Shown here: in pieces, positions 1 through 12,100 of the stretch | How positions within the stretch are numbered: position 1 is the stretch's first letter | Layout of the letters: every line of letters begins with the position of its first letter | Assembly (NCBI RefSeq): GCF_945859705.1 | Contig: NC_079136.1 | Span: forward strand, 127,135,027-127,199,026 | Reading direction: 5' to 3' | Origin: Episyrphus balteatus | Taxonomy: Eukaryota; Arthropoda; Insecta; Diptera; Syrphidae | DNA length: 64,000 nt | Notes under the pieces: model-generated | The model's database searches: none | Seen by the model: the letters and a program-made list of their open reading frames with translations, nothing else | Told to the model about the DNA's origin: nothing | Position numbers and translations under genes: made by a program

Positions 1-925
1 ACTCATACTCACCACTATTTTTCACTTATCGTTCATTATCACACAATCAACCCCCGGAGACTCAACCGAAGGTACATTTACCTTTTATATTCTAACAGTA
101 CAGAAAAGTGCATTTGAAACTGTTAAATTAAGAGGGGGTGGTTATTTTGTTTTGATTCTCCAATTCCAATTTGTTCCACACCTGCGTTCCTTTTCCATTT
201 TGAATGAAACGAATTCACCTTGCTACTGGATAATGCGATGGTGGCGATGGTGGTGGTGGATTTTTTTCAAATTTCACCCAAAAGTATCTTGTATCTTTTT
301 TAGTTGCCAGTTTGAGTTGGTCGTATCATCTTCATCACAGGATTTGTTGAACATTCGGTGTCGTTTCTCGGTGTTGATAGGACGTCTCTGAGCGCGTGGT
401 AAAAATCTGATGGTAACGAGAATTCGAAATAAAAAAAAAACAAAAAATCTGTTGAGGGCAACCGGCATATTTACTGAGAGCAAATTTGCATTTTTTTTTC
501 TTGTTTCTCAATTAAAATAAACAAAGCCAAGAAGTGAGCAAACAACCTTGCGGCAGTGCACACACAGTGAACAATTTTTGAAGCAAAACAAAAATACTAA
601 CAAAAGAAAAAAAAGAGAATAACATTTCTGCCATCAATTAAATTCAATTTAATTCAATTTATAACATTTTCATCTTATTTTTGCGCGGCAATAATTGTGT
701 GTCGAGTCTTGTTCTGTTTTTTTGAAATTGAAATTAATTTTTAAGTAGATTTTCTGGCGGTTTCAAAAACTATGAGAACTTAAAGTCTTGAGTTCAAGTT
801 ATTAAATTTCTGTTGTATTTGAGATTTTTTGATTCTTCGTTTGTCATCTTTTTTAATTGAACTTTGATTCAAGTGACATATAATTTTTTTTTTATCTCGA
901 TTTAAAAATTTAAATGAAATCCACA
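1..925 (+). promoter_or_regulatory. bib: bib upstream region and 5' leader (boundaries not resolved)
   Basis: This is non-coding, AT-rich sequence before the bib start codon. The part nearest the ATG should include 5' UTR. I see several CAGT-type initiator-like words near 553-571 but no convincing TATA box, and I cannot place a transcription start. The context before the ATG (CCACAATGG) is a good fly translation context. Whether an upstream non-coding exon exists cannot be decided here. Confidence 0.4.
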
Positions 926-1113
926 ATGGCTGATGAAAGTTTACATTCGCCTTTAGACCAAAATATCGATTATCATATTGTAACTTTATTCGAACGATTG
1001 GAAGCAATGCGTAAGGATACAAACGGACATCCTTCGATAAGTGCTAGATTATCGAGTACATTGCAACCAAAAAGGAGTATGCATGCGGAAATAAGGACTT
1101 TGGAGTTTTGGAG
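926..1113 (+). CDS. bib: bib coding exon 1 (N-terminal cytoplasmic region)
   Basis: This exon encodes residues 1-62 and two bases of Arg63, with the donor AG|GTGAGT. It contains DYHIVTLFERLEAMRKD and AEIRTLEFW, both highly conserved in fly BIB just before the first membrane helix. An in-frame ATG at 914 would add MKST; the 926 start matches the known N terminus. Confidence 0.95.
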
Positions 1114-4100
1114 GTGAGTTTTATGTTGGAAGGAAGGATGCCTTCCTGTAGGTACCTACTTGTAACTTGTAGTCGTTTGCAGTATGTTGTATATGAAATG
1201 GTTCTTAATTGGATTTTGCCAGAAGGGGTTCTTGTGATATATATTTTTGGGACATATATCCAATTGAAATAGCTTGAAGTTTTCTTGTTTCAAAAAGTTA
1301 CAACTCTTTAGTTAAGGAGAAGTATATAAATTCTTGATTGATTTCGAAGTAGAAAACTTGTATTTTTTTTTTAATTGAAAAACTCGATTTTATCATTTTC
1401 ATCTTAAAGTCTTTGATTTTTTTAAAAGAAAATGGCGCTTAACGTAAGATTTCCTGGATTGTAGAATTAAAAAAAGGATGTATAGTATTGAAAAGCATTT
1501 TCAATAATTTCTCATCTCTGAACGATAAAAAATGTTTTAATCATTTTGAATGTGAGAGAAATTTCTCAATAAATGGCGCCCAACATAAGATTTCTTTTAC
1601 TAATAATGATGTGCTATCCAATGCAGAACATTTATAAATTCTTTTTTCTTATATTTTTAAATTTTTTTCTTATTCATAAGTCGATACTTAAGCTAGGGAG
1701 GTTTTTTTTTTGTATAAAATGGCGCCCAACGCGAGATTTCCTGAAATGCCAGATTTAAAAAAAGGATGTAGTATTGAAACGTATTTTCACTAGTTTTCCT
1801 CTCTGAACAATAAAAAATAAATATGTTTAATTAGAGAGAAATTTCTAACTAAATGGCGCCTAACATACGATTTTGTTTCCAAATATTGCTGAATGCTTCT
1901 CAGTGGAAAAACATTTTTGTTCTTATTTTCATTGTCTTTTTATTCAATATGTATTTAATAAATTTTTCTAAGAAACTGGCGCCCAACGCACGTTTTCGTA
2001 AAATGATGGATTTATTAAAAAATACAAAGACACCTATGGGTTAAATTTAATTATTTAAGTCAAGTTTTTCTTGAAGCAAGGTCTCTATCATTCAGTGTTT
2101 TTGTCTTTTTCATATGTGTTATTATCTTTTTTAAATTTATAAGTTGATATAAAAGTTGTGAGCTGTTTTAGAAAATGGCGCCCAACGTGAATTTTCGTGA
2201 AACTCAAAATTTTTAAATAAGGAGCGATTCATTGCCTTGTTTTTTCAATTTGAAAATAATTTCATAAATGGCGCCCAACCCGAGATTTCCAAAAAGTGAG
2301 AAACTGTTTTTAAACATTGTGTTTATCTCTAGGAACATATTAAGTCTCTAAAACTATTTAATTTTTTGACATTAAAATGTCAAATTCGAAATATACTTTT
2401 CAGCCGATATTTTTGTAAATCTTAGGACATGTATCTTCTTTTTTTTAACATTTACTCAATTCCGAATGATGATCTATTTATTAAATAAAAAAAAAAAAAA
2501 AAAACACAAAATTCATGCTAATGAGGGAGTACAAAACAATGATACAATAAACTACTAAGTCGCCAGACAGATGGTAGTGTTAAAATTTTTTTTTATCACT
2601 ATATCCCGAAAAAAGAAGTCCAATAATTGGAGAGTTAGAATACATTTCTTTCGGAGCCCATTACTTCACAATTAAATCGATAGTAAAAAAAAACATTTTT
2701 TTTTTTGTAAAAAGTAAGGTACCCATGACAGTTCCCTGATGTACACCAATTAACGTCACTTTTATTTTATTTTGGTTTCACAAATCAAAAACGAAACATT
2801 TAACCTATTTCATGTGAGTTAAATATTCTCGTATAATGAACACTTTTCCCTACCATATCCATCAAATCAATTCATCGTTTCAAAAACAACATATAAACGT
2901 GCCACATAATTATCTGTAAATTTTATCCCTGTCAGCATTTAATCCCTTCGATTTATTTCTCGATTAAAAATAAAATCCAGCTCCATACAGTCATCATTAC
3001 CATCATCATCGTTTAACATTTCTCTCTCTCAATTATATTGATGAAATTCAACAGCTTCTGACAGAAGCACGTAATCTCTTTTCTGTTTTGTTTTTTTTTT
3101 TTTTATTAACTGATTCCTCTCATTTTCTTCTATTACATTCTCATGCTCTCGCCTATCTAATTAATTGAACGCGTTTTATAAAGAAGGTCATCATCAACTG
3201 CGATAAAGTTTTTATTGTTTCGCCGTTTAATCTTTAAAAAACTTCCTTCCTCTATTGATGTTGTTGTTTTTGAATCCCAGTGTCTTATATTGATGAGATT
3301 GATTGTTTCTCCTTTTCAAAAAAAAATATAAAAGACAAAAAAAAAAATCTCCAATAAATTCTCGATTGATGATAAGTGTGACATCATTGTTTATGTTTAA
3401 CAATCTCCTCTATTCCAGGGTATATCGTATCTATCCTATTTACTCCTACGTCCCTCTACTATCAGTTCATCAAATAACCTATATCGAAATACAAATATTG
3501 AGTCAAGCAAAATCCAATATCACAGTGAGTTTGTTCGTTCGTTTTCGTTCGAAGTCTTTGTGTTGCCTCGGAACAGCTGTATTATAGTTTAAAGGTAAAG
3601 ATATACCCAAAAGGTAGGGCAAAAGAAAAGAGTAAGTAGCAAAAGTCCATCCGAATTCGAAGCAGCTGCAAAATTATTTATCAGAGAAACACTTTGCCAA
3701 TACCAAACAGCAACACAAAACAAAAAATACTGGCAATTTATCACATGGAGGAGTTTTTTTTTTTTTATCTTCAGAGTCAGTATGGTGAAGTTTAAAACGT
3801 GTTGCATGGTTCAATTATCAAGAAGAAGAAGAAAAAAAAAATTAAAGATAATGCAACAAAGAAATAAAAGGAAAAGTTACTGCATCACACAGGCCTCTCT
3901 GTCACTGTCTGGGGTCCAAGGAAATTTTGTCATGTTTAATTTGCCTCAAGATTTTTAATGTCACCCTTGACTGAAGTTCAAAAACAATTACAAAATGTAT
4001 TGAAAGAAAAAAAAAAATGCGCGCTTCACTTGCGGTCTATTATGTTAGGAAAGTGATTGTGCTAAAGTCACAGCTTGAAAGATTTATTTGATTTATTTTA

Positions 4101-6102
4101 TTTGTTTTGTGTTTTTTCTTTGTCGTCACTATCTTAACAAATGTGGAGATGCAATATGTTGCAACTGGTTTCGTTTTGTTGAATGACTTTGACATTTTCT
4201 AAGTAATTCTTAAAACTGGCGCCCAACGTGAGATTTTTACAAAAAAAAACGCAGCAAGACTTCACTTAACAAACTAGTAGAAATAATACAATCGATTTGG
4301 GTTTAATAAATGGCCTCCGATTTGATTCCACAAGTTTTCTAAGTGAATTTAAAAAGTGCAGCCTAATGCGAGATATTTCGTTCGTTTTTTGATACAAACA
4401 AGAGCACTTAGGTCCGTTTTTTTAAAATCTGAAAATTTTCCTTTGTCTGAGAAAAGCTTTTCTGACTGAATTCAAAAAGTGGCGCCCAACGCGAGATTTT
4501 TTTTTTTTTTTTTGTTTATTCGTACAAACGAGGGCATTGATATTACGTGAAACCTATTTTTCGAACACCCGAAAAAACTTTCCTTTGCTTTTTTTCTCTT
4601 TTTTCTGACTGAATTTAAAAAGTGGCGCCCAACGTGAGATTTGTGTTCGTTTATTTATACAAACAAAAAAAATCGTTACTAAAACGTAGGACCGTTTTTT
4701 TTTTTTAATCGAAGAACGTTTCTGTGTCTGAGGAAAGTTCTTGTTTTTCTGACTGAATTTAAAAAGTGGCGCCCAACGCGAGATTTTTTTTTTTCGTTTA
4801 TTTGTACAAACGAGGGTCTTAATATTACGTGAAACCTATTTACAAATCCCCGAACTTTCCTTCCTTTGCTTTAGAAAGAGCTCTTGATATTCTGAGTGAA
4901 TTTAAAAAGTGGCGCCCAACGCGATTTTTTTGTATTTATTTGTAGATAAAAATGAAGAAACATTTGAGCACCAGCTCAATGCGAGAACATTGACCTTAGG
5001 TACAATCCATAAACATTCGTTATACAAAAACTGTCACTCTGTGTCACCACCAAAAAACAAAACATCGTTTCTATCCAAAAAGACATTCCATTTGTTATTG
5101 TTAAGTTTAACAAAAAGTTGCCTTAAAAAAAGTTTTCCAACTGATGTTTGCCCCAGAAAAATCTCTAGAGCATTTTCTCTCAAAACCTCAATGGTATTAT
5201 AGACAAATGAAATTCAATTTGTACCCTCTTTCTGCACAAAAAAAAATAAATCCCCTAAAGCTCACACAACCTTTCTTCTAAACCATAATAATACATATAG
5301 ACTTTCATTATAATAAATCTATCACCTCCCTTTTTTCTCTCTCTCTCTCTCTACAAAAACCATAAAACACTATTAAACTTTATTTCCTTGTTATACAAAT
5401 TAATTTCCCCTGTGAGCCATATATACATATCTATGTACAACTAAAATAAACGTAATAAATTATTAAAACATCAACATCACAAAAATTTCTGATACCATTA
5501 TTATTAAATTCTATTAAATTCTTCTATATACGTCTTGTTCAATTACAGGTCAATAATCTGTGAGTGTTTGGCATCGTTCTTCTATGTTTTTATTGTTTGT
5601 GGAGCAGCAGCTGGTGCTGGTGTGGGAGCTAGTGTATCATCGGTTCTATTGGCTACAGCACTAGCATCTGGTTTGGCTATGGCAACATTAACTCAATGTT
5701 TTATGAATATCTCTGGTAAGTGTTTTTTTTTTTTTATGTTTTTATTTTTTCTATAAAAAAAATCATATAAAAAACTTAGTTTATTGCCATCCCCCATAAT
5801 AATACAAAATGTCAAGAAATGTGAAGAAAAACCTATATACTTTGAATAAGTTAAACAGAACGAATAAAAATGGAGCCCTTTAAAAAAAAAAAAAGAAAAA
5901 AAAAAACAAAACAACACTATGGGGACCCTTTTCTTTGTTTAAACACAATTAGTTGTTGAATTTTTGTTTTTACTGTCAATGTCTTTTCTATCACTCTCTA
6001 TATCTCGGAAAACAATCAGAACTCGATACATTGTATACAATACAACCGAGAGATACACCCTTTATCTTAAATCATCATTTTTACTTCAGATTTTATTTCA
6101 AC

Positions 6103-6138
<36 letters not shown>

Positions 6139-9100
6139 TAAGGTTAGTAGCAGTGAGTAGGTAGTAGAGTAGTAGAAAAGGAAGAAATCCTTCAAGCATA
6201 GCAAGGCATTAATTTGATTCCTTCATTTTACTCCTTTTGTATTCGGTTTTTCTTTCTTTCAAGAGCAACAAGTGCCCTCATTTTTTTTTATTATGTATTT
6301 ATATAAAGTCACTATAGCGAAACGGAACCAATATGGCAGTTCTTCTTTCTTTCTTTGTTTTTCTTGGTTTTTCATGATTTGCGGTTTTTAGGGTTTTGTT
6401 TTATTCACATGAAGGTATCAAGTACCTATCCCAACCAACCCAACCTAAACCCGAGTTGTTCTTGGTGTTTGAATGGAATTTTAAATGAATTGTCACTCTA
6501 TGGTTCAGCGATTGTGATGTTTTGATTTCATGATTTTTATATTCCTTATCTCTTTTTTTTCTTATTTTTTCTGTTTGTTTTTTTTTTGGTTCTTAAGCAC
6601 ATCCCTGTGTTTTTTTTTCACAAGAATGATATTGGAATTTTTTTCCTTATCTTCGTTCTTTTGATGTGGGGTGGCAACATTTTTTTTCACCCGATATCAC
6701 ATTCATTGATATTCAAATTTCGTTTTGCTGTCAAAATTAGTGGTTTACATTTTTGACAGAACAAACGAAACCGCTGTATCATTTTTTGCGGACTTAATTT
6801 CAGAAGACATATGAGATATGAACTGTATCCGTTTGATCGCTGTTCTCTCAATTTGTTTTAAGTTCTGTTTGTTCGTTTTTTTGAAAAAAAAAAATGTCCT
6901 GTCACTAAACAAATCTTCGCAATTTAAAGGCGAAAACACAAGCGACAAAAAGTTTCTTTTATTTCCACTGACGTATAAAGGTCCATCGCCCGGAGTAATA
7001 CCAGTTGCCTGAAAAAGACAGTACCATTAAGGGAAAGGAAGTTGCTTCATTCCGGGATACGGAACAGTGTGTCCGGCCTGAAATTTCATCGAACTAGCCA
7101 CAATATCAATCAAAAACTGTCGTTATTCTCCTTCTCCCCCCCCCCCCTCCCCTCCTTTCTCATCAATCAAAATTCACCTCTTCGTATTTGAACTTACCTG
7201 TCAAAAGATCGCCTTCATATTTTTCTAATTTTTAATTGTTTAATAATTTTGATTGATATTGTACTTTTTATACGTTTTTTTTTTAGTTCATCATTCATTA
7301 ATTACCCTTGCTCTCGTTATCTCTCAGAGCCTAACTAATTTTGTCATTTTTTTGTTTTTTTTTTTTCTTCTTCTTTCTCTCAAACAGGTGCACACATTAA
7401 TCCTGCAGTGACGTTAGCATCATGTGTCATCCGGATAATAACACCATTGCGTGCTGCAATGTACATAACTGCCCAATGTGGTGGTGGAATAGCTGGAGCA
7501 GCACTACTTTATGGGTAAGTCAAAACCAAAAAAGAGTGAAAATTAAATTTATTTTAAATATTCTTTTTGTACCTACATTATTTTTAAAATGCATCAGAGA
7601 ACTGGGAATTAAATTTTTTAATAATCCCCAAAGCACTCGTGTATATGTATATACTCTACAAACAAACAAAAAAGTAAAAAAATATGACAAAAGTAATCAA
7701 ATTTGACCAGGGTTTGTTGATGGACTGTCTGTCCGTTGGTTGGGCTTTAGTTGTTGGTTCATTGACAGTATCTATAATATGAGTCTCAACTGTCATTTTT
7801 TTTTTTTATTTTTTTGCTAACCAAACAAACCCTTGTGACTTCACCTTAAGGTTATGAACTCTTAAACTTCTTCAATTTCATCCGTTTAAGACGAAAAGGT
7901 GTTTTTTTTTCTTTTTGTTTGTTGCCTTGCTTCTAAATTACACGATGATGATGGGAATTTCTCCCTCCTGTGACAGTTCTAAATATGTTCAAGTTTACAT
8001 AAGGTCATGTATCATAATGTTTAGCACCAGTGTCTTTAGCACTTGTCTCATATTCATTGTGTACCTACTACTAGTGTTGTGGGTAAAGAAAATAATGAAA
8101 CAGGAAATAAACTTGAATGGGCTAGGGCTAAGGGTAAGTACCAGGTGTGTGTGATGTTCGTACATATGTACCTACCTGTTCTGGCATTTTTTTCCATTCC
8201 TTCCTATCTGTCATTCTGACACTGGGTAATTCTAATCTTTTTTGCATTCGTTTCTGTTGTTGTTGTTATGGAATTTTCATCTTCTGTGAGAACTTTTTTT
8301 TCAGGACTCTCACCTCTATTTGTCTCTAAGAAAGTGCAAGAGTAAACATTATGTCCCTGTGGTAGATGTGCTCGACAATGGACAACAGAGCACAACATAT
8401 CAAATGTCATGACGTTTTATTTGCTTAACCTGCACCCTAAAACCATTGTGTTGCCTCCCTAAAAAGAACACACAACTTAGCAATGGGAGAGAGACTCAAA
8501 TGTCAACAAAATAACAACAACAACAAAAAAAAAACGAATAACTAAATTGTCACTTTGCCAGGAAAACAATAAAAATCTTTATTTCTCTCCTGTGAAGGAA
8601 TAAAAATTAATATGGGTTTGTGTGTAGTTATTTGTACACACACATTTACCCATAACAAGTAAAAACTGAGAGTCTCAGAAATGACAGCTTCAGGAACTGC
8701 TACTGTCAAGTACTTCACCCAAAACGAACAAAATCAACTTCTTAGCTTCTTTTTTTTTTTTTGGTTTGGCACCAATTGTATTGGCAAACGTCAAAGAAAG
8801 GAAAAGAATCCTCGTCGCAGTTTCCTTATTGCATTCCTCATGATAGCTATAATAAAATGGGGTAGCGGAAAAAGGAACTAAAAAACCAAGAAATTACCAC
8901 TTTTTTATTTGCTATTTAAACCTTTTTTAAGTTCTGTTTGATTTTGCTCATTCTCTTAAGTTTTTTTTTTTTTTTTCTGAGGAAGTGTTGAAAATCATTT
9001 TGGCCTCAATTTTAACATTTTTAGCTTGTGCTTAAAAAAAGTAAAGAAAATAAAAACAGAATCCAAAGTGGGAAAATGGTATTTTTATTTCTGACAAAAA

Positions 9101-12100
9101 CAATATCCAACTGGGGAGTCCTTTTTTAATGTCGACGTGGATGCTTTTGAAATTTAAGAAGGCTAGTCATCAGCAAATGACTGCAAAGTGTAAACCTACC
9201 TTTTTTTGTGTGTGTGCTCCTTTTTTTTCAACTTATGGTTGGATGGCTATGTCAATATATACATTTTTAACGTTTAACTTCACTGGGAACTAATAATTCT
9301 GGGAAAAGTTTAATTTGAACAGAGAAAGTTCTTTTTTTTATATTTTTTTAGTTCTCATGCAAAAATTGTTTGTGGTTATTTTTTTGACCAATTTCTTGTT
9401 GCCAGTTGTATGCAATTATTGTGCCAAATATGTTGTGATAATTTGTATTCGATATCAAAACGAATGTTTGGAAAAGTAATTTTATTTTGCTTTAGAGCCC
9501 TAAAGGGTTTTTTGCTTTGTGGGTTTGGTTTTGTTCAGATTGCGGTTACTTAATTTTGATTCCCAGAAAATTTAATTTGTCATTTTGTGTGTAAGCTCTT
9601 TGTGAAGAGTTTTATAATTTTGTTACGACATAAATGTCAAATATCTGTCAATGTCAGTCAAGGAGGTATGACAGTCTTGTTAAATAATGAACAAGTAGAA
9701 TGCTATGTTCGTGTTGACGTTAATCTTCTTATTTTAACTCATCATAATAATTGCAGATAGCAAAACAAATGTCAAAAAAAACGGAGAAATTTACTACAAC
9801 TCAAAGTGACAGGAAACACGTAAACGTCAATTTTTCAGCGAAGAAGAAAAAAGTACAAGGTCATAATCTTGTCTTGTGTTCTCTTAATTGCTTAAACCAT
9901 GTTCCTGTTGACAAAATTTAAACATATTCCGTCAGTTGTATAAAAAGAATGAAGAAAATAGTTACCAAACAGATCTTTTATCATCTTATTTCTTAGTTAT
10001 GTTCGCGTTAAGTGTGATCATATAAAATCGGTAACCAGGATTGACAGAGCTTAGTAACATTAATATACCTGAATCTTTTTGACACATTAAAATTAGGCAA
10101 ATCACATTATTTCCTATTTAAAGAAAGAAAAATGCTTAGATATTTATCTTCGTCCTTTTTTAAGAGCATAGACAAAAAACACCGCATCCTGTCCGTGGCA
10201 TTCATCAATGTTATTCCTATTTCTATGAGTCTATTCAAATGAAACGAAAACATCTGTCATCTAGGATTTCCTTCTAACCTAAGAAAATTTATTTTTTTTG
10301 TCGTTCTAGTTGGAACGAATCCTAGATAAAGGATCTTTCACTCCAAAAAAAAAAAAAAAAAAAAAAAAACGATTTAAAAAAATCACAGTAAGCCACTTAA
10401 TACCTACGCATTACACTACGCTATGTGGAACGTCACAGAGAATTACAACCGGTGCCTATGTATGTCTATAAGGGATCGAATAAGGATCCTAGATCCTTTT
10501 TTATCTATGATGGTTTATTGTTGTTGTTGTTTATTTTGGAAGTATAAAGATATTTTTTTAATAGGCGACGTTTTCTTTAGATTTTTTTTATATACTCAAA
10601 AAAGATATTTCGGGAATCGGCTTTTGTCTGTTCAACATCTGTTCCTATGAAAAAGGAAAAAAAAAACACATGCAGTACAATCATCCAGATTTCAGATCAC
10701 TAAGAAAGGCTGGAATTTAAAATCTTTCACTTTTTTTTTTGGCTTTTGGTTCTTGTTCTTTAATGAAGACTGCCACAGATGGACAGATTGATGGTAGAAA
10801 AAAGAAAAAGAAGAAGAATAAAATTATCTTCTCTTGGTATTCTTTTTTTGAGGGTTTTGGGAAGTGCGTGGTAAAGATTTAATTTTTCTTCTTTTTTCCC
10901 GCCCTTTTTTCTTTCTGTCCACCATCAAAATGTGAAAAAGTTAGCCTTTTTTGGAGTCTGCCCTTTTGCTGAATATATTCAACAAGAACAAAAAAGAAGC
11001 AACAGTTTGGTAAATTTTTATAATTTTATACCTAAAATAGGTAATGGGCACACACTGCATACATTGAACATGAACGCGAAAGACGAAAACGTAAGAATTA
11101 TTGTGGAACGTTCCAAATGGAGTGTGGAGTGCGAATGGAAATAATAAGATTGGTTCTTTTAGAGATTTATGGTGGCAGATATGTTCTGGTTCTTTGATTT
11201 TATTTTTATGTGCCAGATGTTGTTAAAAAAAAGAACAGTCGTTTTTTTTAATTAAAGTGCGTAACGTACAATGACATAGCACGTTGTTGACGAATTTATG
11301 TGAGATGCCTTTTTTGTCTTAAAAGATTGAATACTTGATGTAGAAACTTAGGAGTTTCGGAAAAAAAATGGTGTACCACAGGGTTCTGTTCTGTTTACTA
11401 TACTCTTATAACATTTTAAAAACCTAATATTTCATAACAAATTGAAAATACAAATACTTAATACCTATGAATGCAATTAATAAAGTAAACAAACAGAACC
11501 CAACAAAAAATTGCTTATCGATAAATTTGAGTTTTTAAAACTGTCAAAATAATTACATCGTTAAGAAAAACTCCAATACAGTCAATTCTAAATCTGTCAA
11601 AACCAAAAATGACAGATACTTTGATGAATTGAAAAACATTACCTTAGTTGCTTTAGTTTCAAAGAGAAAATATTCTCTTGGTTCGTAATTTTCGATTGTA
11701 ACAAACTGAAGTCTAGCCATTAAACCCCTAGCCATTTGAATCAACTTGCTCTGCATTGCATTGAATAAGAAGAAATCTATAAATATCTACATAATACTCT
11801 TATATCAAACACCTCATCATTTCTATTGAATTTGTCACTTTGTCTGTCACCGTCTGCATGCAAAAAAAAATGTAGAAGATTTTCATTAGAAAAGAAAAAG
11901 ATATCAAGTGTCAACGAGTAAACATCAATTGCAAAATTCATCGAAAAGCAATCACTTGGGTTGATCTCTTCAAGAAAAAAAAATAATAAAAAGAGCAAAA
12001 AACATTATGAGACGATAGTTCAAAGATAAATAAAGAATCATCAGAGCAATAACATTCATACATTTATGTAGACTTTTATCTTGTCACAATTTTTTTTCTC

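Larger units (their letters stand above)
1114..5548 (+). other. bib: bib intron 1 (4435 bp)
   Basis: This is a GT-AG intron of phase 2. Its first part (1433-2290) and last part (4217-4930) hold a degenerate tandem repeat described separately. Between them (2290-4210) I see AT-rich sequence with poly(A)/poly(T) runs and no supported gene. A (CT)n run lies at about 5336-5354. Confidence 0.9.

Noticed and set aside
914..925. Upstream in-frame ATG of bib (MKST extension)
   Set aside because: The known BIB N terminus begins MADESL, which corresponds to the ATG at 926 with the better ACAATGG context. The upstream ATG is possible but less likely.
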